This document shows positions 13,601-22,328 of a stretch of DNA of 64,000 bases, one piece after another. Location of the stretch: assembly GCF_945957465.1 (NCBI RefSeq), contig NZ_CAMFLC010000007.1, positions 62,001 to 126,000 of the forward strand, read 5' to 3'. The stretch's first letter is position 1; the number at the start of each line of letters is the position of its first letter. The stretch comes from an uncultured Leifsonia sp. (GTDB lineage Bacteria > Actinomycetota > Actinomycetes > Actinomycetales > Microbacteriaceae). A model generated the notes under the pieces. The model was not told the origin of the DNA. It was given only the letters and a program-made list of their open reading frames with translations, and made no database searches. A program made the translations under genes and the position numbers.

Positions 13601-15190
13601 TCACAGCGCCGCGAGCAGCCGGGCCCCCTCCGGCACCCCGAGGCCGGTGCACGCGTCCCAGCCCGCGACCGCCGTGTACGCGCCGTTGTCGCCGGAGGTG
13701 ATGTCGCGGAACCCGGCGGCCACCTGTCCGGCCCGTGTCGAGTCGTAGAGCGCGGGCTGCACGAGTCCGAAGCGCTTTCCGGTCGACTGCGCCAGTCGCG
13801 CGATCAGTGCCGCCCAGAGCGGTGCGACGGCGCTGGTCCCGCCGATGACAAGGTCCTTCCCGTCGACGCGCACCTGGTAGCCGGTCTGCGGGTCGGCCAC
13901 CGCCGAGACATCGGGTACGCCGCGGCCACCCGCGCCGTTGGCGTTGCCGCCCGCGTCCGTCCCTCCCGGTCCCGACGGCACTCCGACCGTGCGTTGCCAC
14001 GACGGGAGGGCGAACACCGCGCTGACACCGCCACCGGTGGCGCCGCCTCCTGCCCCGTTGTTCCACACGGTCTCGGAGCGGACGGTTCCGGTGGAGGTGT
14101 CCGCCTCGAGGCGCGTCCCGCCGCAGGCGAGAGCGTGCGGCGACGAGGCCGGGAAGTCGACGTGCGCCTTCCCGTCGCCGACGCGATCGCTGCTGCCGTC
14201 GTCGCCGGCGGCGACGGTGGTGGTCACACCGAGCGCCGCGGCGTCCTGCAGCGCCTGGTCGAAGGCGGTGCGTGCCTGCGACGTCCACTGATCCTCCGAC
14301 TGCCCCCAGCTGATGCTGATGGCCGCCGGGGTCGGTGTCGCGTGCGCCGCGGTGCTGACGGCGTCCAGGAAACCGGCATCGGTGTTGGGTGCGAAGTACA
14401 CGACGATCGCCGCGCCGGGCGCCAGGGCGCCGGCGACCTCGATGTCGAGCATCACCTCGCCGTCGGCGCCGTTCGGGTCCTGACCCGGCACGTTGGCGCC
14501 GCCGTCGACGCCCACCGCCGTGACGGACGGCGTGGGGACGCCGAGGCCGGAGAAGTACGTGTCGAGGTCCGACTGCTCGTAGCCTCCGCCGAGCTCGACG
14601 ATCGCGATCGTCTGGCCGGTGCCGTCGGTCCCGGCGGGGAAGTCGTAGATCGTGCCGAGCTGCGGCGGCGTGTAGCTCGTCGAGACCGCGGCCGTTCGTG
14701 CGACGCGGAACTGGGCGCGTGCCTGCGGGCGGTCGTCGAGCCCGAGAACCGCGGTCACGACCCCGTCGAGCTCGGCGGGGATGCTCAGGCCGCCGGAGCG
14801 CTGGCGGTAGCGCGGCGCGTCCGCACCGGCGTCGGCGGGGCGGGACTCGGCGAGGTCGGTTCCGAAGACACGCGCGAGGACCGACGCGGGGCCGGACACC
14901 CGCACGCGACGCTCTGCCGCGTTCTCCTCGTCGATCGTCACCCCGAGCCGGGTGAGGGTGGAGACGACGAGCTGCAGGTCCTCCGGCGATGCCCCGTAGC
15001 GCTCGCCCAGCTCCTGGGCGGTCATCGGCGACGCGAACGCGTCCTCCGGCAGCGGCGTCCTGCGTCGCAGGATCAGCGTCGCCTGGACGGGCGCTTGCGG
15101 CGCGACGGCGCCGTGCGCCTCGTAACCGGTGCGTTCCGGTCGTTCGCTGCCGGGAAGGGGGACGAGGTGTAGCGGCTCTTCGGCATCCAT
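13601..15190 (-). CDS. Sedolisin (S53, kumamolisin-like) serine-carboxyl peptidase
   Basis: A 529-residue protease precursor. Residues about 35-165 are the pro-kumamolisin domain (QATLILRRRTPLPEDAF, VFGTDLAESRP). The catalytic domain begins near YTPPQLGTIYDFPAGTDG. The catalytic Glu and Asp lie in ADGEVMLDIEVAGALAPGA, the oxyanion Asp in AAGDDGSSD, and the Ser in GGTSAVAPLWAAL. FRDITSGDNG and AGWDACTGLG form the calcium site. No Sec signal peptide is visible, as in kumamolisin itself. ATG 15190 is chosen; a GTG two codons upstream (15196) is an alternative. A TAGACC hexamer ends seven bases before the ATG, a weaker leaderless signal. The enzyme is expected to work at acidic pH outside the cell. 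Confidence 0.93.
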   Translation of the reverse strand: MDAEEPLHLVPLPGSERPERTGYEAHGAVAPQAPVQATLILRRRTPLPEDAFASPMTAQELGERYGASPEDLQLVVSTLTRLGVTIDEENAAERRVRVSGPASVLARVFGTDLAESRPADAGADAPRYRQRSGGLSIPAELDGVVTAVLGLDDRPQARAQFRVARTAAVSTSYTPPQLGTIYDFPAGTDGTGQTIAIVELGGGYEQSDLDTYFSGLGVPTPSVTAVGVDGGANVPGQDPNGADGEVMLDIEVAGALAPGAAIVVYFAPNTDAGFLDAVSTAAHATPTPAAISISWGQSEDQWTSQARTAFDQALQDAAALGVTTTVAAGDDGSSDRVGDGKAHVDFPASSPHALACGGTRLEADTSTGTVRSETVWNNGAGGGATGGGVSAVFALPSWQRTVGVPSGPGGTDAGGNANGAGGRGVPDVSAVADPQTGYQVRVDGKDLVIGGTSAVAPLWAALIARLAQSTGKRFGLVQPALYDSTRAGQVAAGFRDITSGDNGAYTAVAGWDACTGLGVPEGARLLAAL

Positions 15191-15248
15191 ACCCACCGGT
15201 CTACCACCGGGGGCCGACAGCCGGAACGGCTCGAGGCGCCGGAAGCGT

Positions 15249-16886
15249 TCACACCCAGCTGGGCAGCCACATGTGGATCTGCCAGTACCAGAACGGCACC
15301 TGCTGCGCCGTCCAGAGCGGCCAGAAGAAGACGCTCACGGCGGTGACGACCGCGAGGAAGACCGCCGTCCAGGCGATGCCGCGCCGCCGTCGATGCTCCG
15401 GGTCGGTCCGTCTCCCGAGCACGATGCCGATGACCGCGGCCAGGCCGAGGATCAGGTAGGGCTCGAAGGCGATCGCGTAGAACTGGAAGATCGTCCGGTT
15501 GATGTAGAGCAGCCACGGCAGGTAGCCGGCGGCGAGCCCGGTGAGGATGAGGCCGGCCTGCCACTCGCGATAGCGCGCCAGCCGGTAGACGAGATAGAAC
15601 GCCGCTGCGGCGGCGGCCCACCAGATGATCGGGTTGCCGAGCGAGGTGATCGCCGCCGAGCAGCCGCCCGGGGCGGTGCAGCCGGCCTGCCCGAACGCGT
15701 TGCCGGTGTAGTACATGCTCGTCGGCCGGATCATGAACAGCCAGGTCAACGGATTCGCCTGGTACGGGTGGGGCACGTGCAGGTTGATGCTGTAGTTGTA
15801 CATCTCGGTCTGGTAGTGCCAGAGGTTCTGGAACCAGAGCGGCACCCACGAGAGCGCGCCGGTCCACTGCCCGTGCGCCGACTCCGCCCAGTCGCGGTAG
15901 TAGCCGCCGCTGGTGACGAGCCAGCCGGTCCAGGTGGCGATGTACGAGACCAGGGCGATCGGCACCATCAGCACGAAGGTCGCAGGGGCCTGCTTGAGCA
16001 GCGAGCCGCTGACGTAGAAGGCGATGCCCTCCCGCCGACGGGCCACCGCATCCACCACGACGGTGTAGACGGCGAAGAACGCGAGGAAGTAGAAACCGCT
16101 CCACTTGACTCCGGCGCACAGCCCGGCGAGGATGCCGGCCGCGATCAGCCACGGGCGCCACCAGAGCACCGGCCCCCAAGCGGGGTCGCGCCCGGCCGAC
16201 CGTTCCGCGGCGACGCGCGCCGCGAGCCGGGTCGCGTGCCAGCGGCGGTCGAGCAGGATGCAGCCGAACGCGAGGAGCGCGAAGAACATCACGATGTCGT
16301 CCAGGAGGGCCACCCGGCTCATCACGATGGCGTGCCCGTCGATCGCCATCAGGAAGCCCGCGATGGTCGCCAGGATGGTCGAGGAGAACAGCATCCGCGC
16401 GATCAGGAAGACCAGCAGCACCGCGAGGGTCCCGACGACCGCCGTCGAGACACGCCAGCCGAACGAGTTCCCCGCGCCGGTCGCGGCCATCCCGAGCGCG
16501 ATGATCCATTTGCCGAGCGGGGGATGGGCGACGAACGACGGCGAGGAGGAGAACACGTCGGTGTTCCCTGCGGCGAACGACTGGTCCGCCTTGTCGGGCC
16601 AGCTGCCCTCGTAGCCGAGGTGGAAGAGGCTCCAGGCGTCCTTGACGTAGAAGGTCTCGTCGAAGACCAGCACGTGCGGCGAGCCGAGGTCCCACAGGCG
16701 CAGCACGGCCGCGAGCAGGGTCACGCCGATCGGGGCTCCCCAGTACCAGAGCTTCAGCCGCAGCGGAGTGCGCAGGACCCGGGCCCACCAGTCGTCGAGC
16801 CGGCTCCCGGTGCGCTCGGGTGCGACGTGGGCTGCGGGCGCCGACGAGTGCGCGGTGTCGCCCGCGAGAGGGGAAGGGGAGCTCAC
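15249..16886 (-). CDS. pmt: Protein O-mannosyltransferase (Dol-P-Man type, GT39)
   Basis: A 545-residue polytopic membrane enzyme moving mannose from polyprenyl-phosphomannose onto Ser/Thr of exported proteins, the M. tuberculosis Rv1002c family. The catalytic acidic pair lies in LVFDETFYVKDAW, followed by FVAHPPLGKWII, VALLDDIVMFFALL and about ten to eleven hydrophobic spans. PHPYQANPLTWLFMIRPTSMYY is the conserved C-terminal domain segment. The N-terminus to about residue 35 is a hydrophilic tail. The GTG at 16886 lies six bases after minus-strand CAGGAT (16893-16898) with no Shine-Dalgarno. Longer frames reaching 17690 run over rsmI and are rejected. Next to rsmI, divergently, as in mycobacteria. 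Confidence 0.94.
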   Translation of the reverse strand: MSSPSPLAGDTAHSSAPAAHVAPERTGSRLDDWWARVLRTPLRLKLWYWGAPIGVTLLAAVLRLWDLGSPHVLVFDETFYVKDAWSLFHLGYEGSWPDKADQSFAAGNTDVFSSSPSFVAHPPLGKWIIALGMAATGAGNSFGWRVSTAVVGTLAVLLVFLIARMLFSSTILATIAGFLMAIDGHAIVMSRVALLDDIVMFFALLAFGCILLDRRWHATRLAARVAAERSAGRDPAWGPVLWWRPWLIAAGILAGLCAGVKWSGFYFLAFFAVYTVVVDAVARRREGIAFYVSGSLLKQAPATFVLMVPIALVSYIATWTGWLVTSGGYYRDWAESAHGQWTGALSWVPLWFQNLWHYQTEMYNYSINLHVPHPYQANPLTWLFMIRPTSMYYTGNAFGQAGCTAPGGCSAAITSLGNPIIWWAAAAAAFYLVYRLARYREWQAGLILTGLAAGYLPWLLYINRTIFQFYAIAFEPYLILGLAAVIGIVLGRRTDPEHRRRRGIAWTAVFLAVVTAVSVFFWPLWTAQQVPFWYWQIHMWLPSWV

Positions 16887-16911
16887 CAGGACATCCTGAC
16901 AGACTGGACCT
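16887..16911. promoter_or_regulatory. 25-bp divergent gap with two back-to-back -10 elements
   Basis: Minus-strand CAGGAT (16893-16898) and plus-strand CAGACT (16900-16905) sit one base apart and each ends six bases before a start codon (GTG of pmt, ATG of rsmI). The -35 regions must therefore lie inside the opposite gene's coding sequence. Confidence 0.55.
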
Positions 16912-17733
16912 ATGATCATCCTCGCCGCGACGCCGATCGGTAACCTCGGCGACGCCTCCGCCCGGTTGACCGAGGTGCTCGGCTCCGCGACGATCGTCGC
17001 AGCCGAGGACACCCGCGTCACCCAGCGGCTCCTGACCGGTCTCGGAATCGACAACCGGCCCCGCCTCATCGCGCTCCACGAGCACAACGAGCGCGAACGC
17101 GCGGCGGAACTCGTCGAGCTGGCCCGCGACCAGGACGTGGTCGTGCTCTCCGACGCGGGCATGCCGACCGTCTCCGACCCGGGATTCCCGCTGGTGGAGG
17201 CCGCGGCGGCTGCCGGCGTCGACGTCACCGTGATCCCGGGGCCGAGCGCCGTGCTCACCGCGCTCGCCGTCTCCGGTCTCCCGACCGACCGCTTCACCTT
17301 CGAGGGGTTCCTGCCCCGCAAGCAGGGCGAGCGGCTCTCGGCGCTCAACGCGCTCGCTGCCGAGCAGCGCACGATGGTCTTCTTCGAGTCCCCGAACCGG
17401 CTCGCGGCCTCCCTCGCCGATCTCGCCGCGGTGTTCGGCGCGGACCGCCGGGCCGTGGTCTGCCGCGAGTTGACCAAGCTGCACGAGGAGGTGCGCCGCG
17501 CTCCGCTCGCCGAGCTGGCCGAGTGGGCGGCCGACGGGGTGCGCGGCGAGATCGTGGTCGTCGTCGCGGGTGCGCCCGCACGGGAGGCCGACCCGGCGAC
17601 GGCGCTCGACCAGGTGCTCGCCCTCGTCGCCGACGGCGTGCGCCTCAAGGACGCCGCAGCCGAGGTCGCGGAGGCCACTGGTCTGTCCAAGCGCGACCTC
17701 TATCAGGCCGCGCTCGACTCCCGCCACCGCTAG
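16912..17733 (+). CDS. rsmI: 16S rRNA 2'-O-ribose C1402 methyltransferase
   Basis: A 273-residue SAM-dependent methyltransferase of the tetrapyrrole-methylase fold that modifies C1402 of 16S rRNA in the decoding centre. Signatures: MIILAATPIGNLGDAS (N-terminal loop), VAAEDTRVTQRLL, LSDAGMPTVSDPG and VIPGPSAVLTALAVSGLPTDRFTFEGFLPRK, then FFESPNRL. The C-terminal 40 residues form the small RsmI HTH-like domain (DGVRLKDAAAEVAEATGLSKRDLYQ). The ATG at 16912 follows CAGACT by six bases and has no Shine-Dalgarno. Divergent from pmt with only 25 bp between; metG follows 78 bp downstream from its own -10. Confidence 0.96.
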   Translation: MIILAATPIGNLGDASARLTEVLGSATIVAAEDTRVTQRLLTGLGIDNRPRLIALHEHNERERAAELVELARDQDVVVLSDAGMPTVSDPGFPLVEAAAAAGVDVTVIPGPSAVLTALAVSGLPTDRFTFEGFLPRKQGERLSALNALAAEQRTMVFFESPNRLAASLADLAAVFGADRRAVVCRELTKLHEEVRRAPLAELAEWAADGVRGEIVVVVAGAPAREADPATALDQVLALVADGVRLKDAAAEVAEATGLSKRDLYQAALDSRHR

Positions 17734-17811
17734 CGCCCAGGAACGTGCCCCTCGGCGGCGGCCTCGGTAACATCGCCGGCCCATCCCGCGCGCGCCCGTA
17801 GGATAGTCAGC

Positions 17812-19401
17812 ATGTCCGACGGCTCCGCGTTCTACATCACCACGCCGATCTTCTACGTCAACGACGTCCCGCACATCGGGCACGCCTACACGGAGGTCGC
17901 CGCGGACGTGCTCGCGCGCTGGCACCGCCAGGCCGGCGACGACACCTGGCTGCTCACCGGCACGGATGAGCACGGGCAGAAGATCCTGCGCACCGCGACC
18001 GCGAACGGCACCACACCGAAGGAGTGGGCCGACCGGCTGGTGACGAACGAGTGGCTGCCGCTGCTGAAGACGATCGACATCGCCAACGACGACTTCATCC
18101 GCACCACCGACGAGCGGCACGAGAAGAACGTCCAGAAGTTCCTGCAGAAGCTCTACGACGACGGCTTCATCTACGCCGGCGAGTACGAGGCGCTGTACTG
18201 CGTCGGCTGCGAGGAGTTCAAGCCGCAGAGCGAGATCGTCGACGGCACGGGGGAGTACGAGGGCCAGAAGGTCTGTGCCATCCACTCCAAGCCGCTGGAG
18301 CTGCTGCAGGAGAAGAACTACTTCTTCCGCATGAGCGAGTTCGCCGACCGGCTGCTCGCGCTCTACGAGGAGCGGCCGGACTTCGTCCAGCCGGAGTCGG
18401 CGCGCAACGAGGTGGTGTCGTTCGTGCGGCAGGGTCTCAGCGACCTGTCGATCTCGCGTTCGAGCTTCGACTGGGGCATCAAGGTGCCGTGGGACGAGTC
18501 CCACGTCGTCTACGTGTGGTTCGACGCCCTCCTCAACTATGTGACCGCGGTCGGCTACGGCCAGGACGACGAGACCTTCGAGCGCCGCTGGCCCGCCACC
18601 CACCTCGTGGGCAAAGACATCCTCCGCTTCCACGCCGTGATCTGGCCGGCGATGCTGCTGGCCGCCGGCCTGGAGGTGCCGCACCAGGTCTTCGGGCACG
18701 GCTGGCTGCTGGTCGGCGGCGAGAAGATGTCCAAGTCGAAGCTCACCGGCATCGCCCCGACCCAGATCACCGACACGTTCGGCTCCGACGCGTTCCGGTA
18801 CTACTTCCTGCGCGCCATCAACTTCGGCCAGGACGGCTCGTTCAGCTGGGAGGACCTCGCCGCGCGCTACCAGGCCGAGCTGGCGAACGGCTTCGGCAAC
18901 CTCGCGTCGCGCGTCATCGCCATGCTGACCCGGTACTTCGAGGGCATCGTGCCGCCGGCGGCGTCCTACGAGGAGGCCGACCTCCACGTGCAGGAGATCG
19001 TCGCGAAGGCGACGGCCGACGCCGACGCCGCGATGGGCAAGCTGGCGATCCACGACGCCCTCGCGGCCGTCTGGACGGTGGTCGACGAGCTGAACGGCTA
19101 CATCACGCTGCAGGAGCCGTGGAGCCTGGCGAAGGACGATGCGAAGCGCGAGCGTCTCCAGACCGTGCTGTACACGGCGGCGGAGGGCCTCCGCGCCCTC
19201 GCGGTACTGCTGTCGCCGGTCATCCCCCAGGCGACCGCCAAGCTGTGGACGGCGCTCGGGGCGACGGACGAGCTGGGACCGCTGGAGGCGCAGCCGCTGC
19301 GTCGCGCGGGCGACTGGGGCCGGCTGCCGGCCGGCACCGAGGTCAACGGCCTCGAGGCGCTGTTCCCCCGGATCGACGCGGACGCGGTGCCCGCGGCATG
19401 A
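17812..19401 (+). CDS. metG: Methionyl-tRNA synthetase
   Basis: A 529-residue class I synthetase charging initiator and elongator tRNA-Met. HIGH signature at 21-24 (HIGHAYTEVA) and KMSKS at 305-309 (GGEKMSKSKLTG). The cysteine-containing insert YCVGCEEFKPQSE followed by CAIHSKPLE is the shorter knuckle form. There is no C-terminal EMAP/Trbp domain, so this is the short type found in most actinobacteria. The ATG at 17812 lies seven bases after TAGGAT (17799-17804) with no Shine-Dalgarno, so the operon transcript is probably leaderless. The TGA overlaps the tatD ATG, starting a metG-tatD-rsmA run of coupled genes. Confidence 0.97.
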   Translation: MSDGSAFYITTPIFYVNDVPHIGHAYTEVAADVLARWHRQAGDDTWLLTGTDEHGQKILRTATANGTTPKEWADRLVTNEWLPLLKTIDIANDDFIRTTDERHEKNVQKFLQKLYDDGFIYAGEYEALYCVGCEEFKPQSEIVDGTGEYEGQKVCAIHSKPLELLQEKNYFFRMSEFADRLLALYEERPDFVQPESARNEVVSFVRQGLSDLSISRSSFDWGIKVPWDESHVVYVWFDALLNYVTAVGYGQDDETFERRWPATHLVGKDILRFHAVIWPAMLLAAGLEVPHQVFGHGWLLVGGEKMSKSKLTGIAPTQITDTFGSDAFRYYFLRAINFGQDGSFSWEDLAARYQAELANGFGNLASRVIAMLTRYFEGIVPPAASYEEADLHVQEIVAKATADADAAMGKLAIHDALAAVWTVVDELNGYITLQEPWSLAKDDAKRERLQTVLYTAAEGLRALAVLLSPVIPQATAKLWTALGATDELGPLEAQPLRRAGDWGRLPAGTEVNGLEALFPRIDADAVPAA

Positions 19402-20327
19402 CCGACCCGGCGTTCATCCGCCAGCGGCATGTCACCGACGGCCGCGACCTCGCGTACCCTCCGCTGCCGGAGGCGCTGGTCGTGCCGGTGTACGACAACC
19501 ACACGCACCTGGAGATCGCCGACGGGGATGACCCGCTCGACTATCGCGAGCACCTCGACCGGGCGTCGAGCGTCGGCGTGCGCGGCGTCGTGCAGGTCGG
19601 CAACGACGTGGAGACCTCGCGGTGGTCGGCCGAGACCGCGGCCGTCGAGCCGCGCATGCTCGCGGCCGTGGCGCTCCACCCCAACGACGCACCCGACTAT
19701 GCCGAGCGCGGGGAGCTCGGCGACGCTCTCGCGGTGATCGCCGAACTGGCCGGCCGCCCGCGCGTGCGGGCCGTCGGAGAGACGGGACTCGACTTCTTCC
19801 GGACCGAGGAGGGCCCGCGGCGCGACGCCCAGTTCGCGTCGTTCGAGGCGCACATCGAGATCGCGAAGCAGAACGACATCGCGCTGCAGATCCACGACCG
19901 GGATGCGCACGCGGCCGTCGTGGCGACGCTGAAGCGGGTGGGCGCCCCGGAACGCACCGTCTTCCACTGCTTCTCCGGCGACGTGGAGCTCGCGCGGATC
20001 TGCGCGGAGAACGGCTGGTTCATGTCGTTCGCCGGCAACGTGACCTTCAAGAACGCGCCCGGCCTGCGCGAGGCGCTCCGCGTGGCGCCGCGGAACCTGA
20101 TCATGGTCGAGACCGATGCGCCGTTCCTGACGCCCACCCCGTTCCGCGGGCGGCCGAATGCGCCCTACCTCATCCCGCTCACCGTGCGCGCGATGGCGGA
20201 GACGATCGGCACCGACGCATCCACGCTCGCGGCGCAGATCAACTCCAACACCGAGCTGGTCTACGGCCGGTGGGACAGCGAGCCGGTCGGGTCGCCGCCG
20301 ACGGAGCCGATCGGGACGATCGCGTGA
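19398..20327 (+). CDS. tatD: TatD-family Mg-dependent 3'-5' exonuclease
   Basis: A 309-residue metal-dependent hydrolase with a TIM barrel. Metal ligands appear in [10 protein letters not shown] (H-x-H), [13 protein letters not shown] (Glu), IHDRDAH (His), [11 protein letters not shown] (His) and [10 protein letters not shown] (Asp). E. coli TatD acts as a 3'-5' DNA/RNA exonuclease; the in vivo role here is not known. There is an N-terminal extension of about 30 residues ahead of the barrel. The ATG at 19398 overlaps the metG stop (ATGA), and the TGA overlaps the GTG of rsmA (GTGA). In mycobacteria rpfB stands between tatD and rsmA; here it is missing. Confidence 0.95.
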   Translation: MTDPAFIRQRHVTDGRDLAYPPLPEALVVPVYDNHTHLEIADGDDPLDYREHLDRASSVGVRGVVQVGNDVETSRWSAETAAVEPRMLAAVALHPNDAPDYAERGELGDALAVIAELAGRPRVRAVGETGLDFFRTEEGPRRDAQFASFEAHIEIAKQNDIALQIHDRDAHAAVVATLKRVGAPERTVFHCFSGDVELARICAENGWFMSFAGNVTFKNAPGLREALRVAPRNLIMVETDAPFLTPTPFRGRPNAPYLIPLTVRAMAETIGTDASTLAAQINSNTELVYGRWDSEPVGSPPTEPIGTIA

Positions 20328-21169
20328 GCGAGCTGCGCCTGCTCGGACCGGCCGAGATCCGCGATCTCGCGGAGCTCCTCGACGTGACGCCCACCAAGAA
20401 GCTCGGCCAGAACTTCGTCATCGACGCCAACACGGTGCGCCGCATCGTGCGGGTGGCGGAGGTGGCCGAGGGTGACATCGTGGTCGAAGTCGGGCCCGGT
20501 CTCGGCTCGCTCACGCTCGGGCTGCTGGAGGCCGGAGCACGGGTCGTCGCCGTCGAGATCGACGGTCGGCTGGCCGCGCAGCTCCCGGTCACGGTCGGGC
20601 AGCTCGCGCCGTCCGTCGCTGACCGGCTGACGGTCGTGCACCAGGACGCGCTCGCCGTGTCCGCCCTCCCGGAGAGCCCGGTGCGCCTGGTCGCCAACCT
20701 CCCCTACAACGTGTCCGTGCCGGTGCTGCTGCATTTTCTCGAGACCTTCCCGACGCTGCGATCGGGCGTGGTGATGGTGCAGGCCGAGGTCGGCCACCGC
20801 ATCGCAGCCGGCCCCGGGTCCAAGGTGTACGGCGCACCCAGCGTCAAGGCCGCCTGGTACGGCGCGTGGCGCACGGCGGGCACGGTGAGCAGGCAGATCT
20901 TCTGGCCCGTGCCCAACGTCGACTCGGTGCTCGTCGCCTTCGATCGCCGGCCGGAACCGCGGGGGGACGAGGCACTGCGGAAGCGCACGTTCGCCCTGGT
21001 GGACGCCGCCTTCCAGCAGCGCAGGAAGACCCTCCGTCAGTCGCTCTCGACGGTGTTCGGCGACCCGACCGCGGCTGCGACGGCGCTGGAGGCCGCGGGC
21101 ATCGCTCCGTCGCTGCGCGGCGAGCAGCTGGAGCTCGACGACTTCGTGAGACTCGCCGCCACCACCTGA
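20324..21169 (+). CDS. rsmA: 16S rRNA dimethyladenosine transferase (KsgA)
   Basis: A 281-residue SAM-dependent enzyme dimethylating A1518 and A1519 of 16S rRNA late in 30S assembly. Signatures: [11 protein letters not shown] (binding N-terminus), [12 protein letters not shown] (motif I), [10 protein letters not shown] (motif II), VHQDAL (motif III) and the catalytic [11 protein letters not shown] (motif IV). [17 protein letters not shown] and [13 protein letters not shown] are typical of the C-terminal half. The GTG at 20324 overlaps the tatD stop, so translation is coupled. A short ACCACC/GGTGGT hairpin overlaps the stop codon and is too weak to call a terminator. ispE starts 44 bp downstream from its own -10. 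Confidence 0.96.
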   Translation: MSELRLLGPAEIRDLAELLDVTPTKKLGQNFVIDANTVRRIVRVAEVAEGDIVVEVGPGLGSLTLGLLEAGARVVAVEIDGRLAAQLPVTVGQLAPSVADRLTVVHQDALAVSALPESPVRLVANLPYNVSVPVLLHFLETFPTLRSGVVMVQAEVGHRIAAGPGSKVYGAPSVKAAWYGAWRTAGTVSRQIFWPVPNVDSVLVAFDRRPEPRGDEALRKRTFALVDAAFQQRRKTLRQSLSTVFGDPTAAATALEAAGIAPSLRGEQLELDDFVRLAATT

Positions 21170-21213
21170 TCGGGTGGTCCGCGCAGCACCCCCGCGGTGT
21201 GTAGGTTTGAGGC

Positions 21214-22158
21214 ATGGTCGAGGCGGGTACGGGGTGGGACGTGGATGCCGTCCACGTGCGCGCTCCGGGCAAGGTCAACGTGTTCATGCGCGTCGGCGCC
21301 GTCCGCGAAGACGGCTATCACGACGTCGCGACGGCCTACCAGGCCGTGTCGCTGTATGAGGATGTGCGAGCTCACCGTGCCGATGACTTCTCGGTGAGTT
21401 TCGCGGGCAGCATCGACACCAGCGGCCTGGCGACCGACGACTCCAATCTCGCCATCAAAGCCGCGCGGCTGCTCGCCAAGAAGACCGGGTACACCGGCGG
21501 CGTCCGGCTCGAGATCGACAAGCACGTACCGATCGCCGGAGGAATGGGCGGCGGCTCGGCCGACGCCGCCGCCACCCTGGTGGCCTGCGATGCACTGTGG
21601 GGCACCGAGCTCGGCCGCGACGAGCTGCTCGCGCTGGCGGCACGACTGGGCGCGGACGTGCCGTTCGCGCTGATCGGCGGCACCGCCATCGGCACCGGCC
21701 GGGGCGACCGGCTCAGCCCGGCCCTGGCGACGGGGCAGTTCCACTGGGTGCTCGCGTTGCCGGAGGGTGAGCTCAGCACACCGGCCGTCTACAGCGAGCT
21801 CGACCGGCACCGTCAGCGTCACGCGGGCGAGATCGCACCGGCTGAACGCAGCCCGAGCGTCGACGCGCCCGTGTTGCACGCGCTGCGCGCAGGGGACCCG
21901 GCGATGCTGGCCGAGGCGCTCAGCAACGACCTCCAGGCGCCCGCCATCCATCTCGTGCCGAGGATCGCCGAGGTGCTCGAGCTCGGCGAGTTGAACGGCG
22001 CGCTGGCCGGCATCGTCTCGGGCTCGGGGCCGACCGTCGCGTTCCTCGCCGCCGACCTCGACAATGCGCTCGATCTGCAGATCGCGCTGAGCGCCGCCCG
22101 CATCCACGCGGTGCGTGCGACCGGTCCGGTGCACGGCGCGCGGATCATGGGCGACTGA
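21214..22158 (+). CDS. ispE: 4-diphosphocytidyl-2-C-methyl-D-erythritol kinase
   Basis: A 314-residue GHMP kinase performing the ATP-dependent phosphorylation step of the MEP isoprenoid pathway. Motif 1 is [13 protein letters not shown], motif 2 (the ATP loop) is [17 protein letters not shown], and motif 3 is [13 protein letters not shown]. The length matches the family. The ATG at 21214 is six bases after TAGGTT (21202-21207) without a Shine-Dalgarno, a clean leaderless arrangement, though it also lies just behind rsmA. In many actinobacteria an ABC-F gene follows directly; here a LuxR-type regulator on the other strand separates them. The 170 bp behind it hold only a weak GACCG/CGGTC hairpin. 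Confidence 0.96.
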   Translation: MVEAGTGWDVDAVHVRAPGKVNVFMRVGAVREDGYHDVATAYQAVSLYEDVRAHRADDFSVSFAGSIDTSGLATDDSNLAIKAARLLAKKTGYTGGVRLEIDKHVPIAGGMGGGSADAAATLVACDALWGTELGRDELLALAARLGADVPFALIGGTAIGTGRGDRLSPALATGQFHWVLALPEGELSTPAVYSELDRHRQRHAGEIAPAERSPSVDAPVLHALRAGDPAMLAEALSNDLQAPAIHLVPRIAEVLELGELNGALAGIVSGSGPTVAFLAADLDNALDLQIALSAARIHAVRATGPVHGARIMGD

Positions 22159-22328
22159 GCTGCCGACCGTTGCCGGTCTTGCCCGAGGATGCCCGAGCCC
22201 GCGTCGCACGTCGGGTTGAGACGATTCGTCGGTGGAGTCGTATCCGCGCGGTGCGGGTCGGGCATCCCAGGTGATTTCCACGGTAGCGCCGCGGTGCCGT
22301 GTCCTCATAGTGGGGGACCCGGAAACCG

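Noticed and set aside
15073-19053. 1326-residue minus-strand open frame
   Set aside because: Runs antisense or out of frame through sedolisin, pmt, rsmI and metG, all with clear motifs.
21161-21178. Terminator at the rsmA stop codon
   Set aside because: Only six base pairs overlapping the stop, and ispE follows at once.
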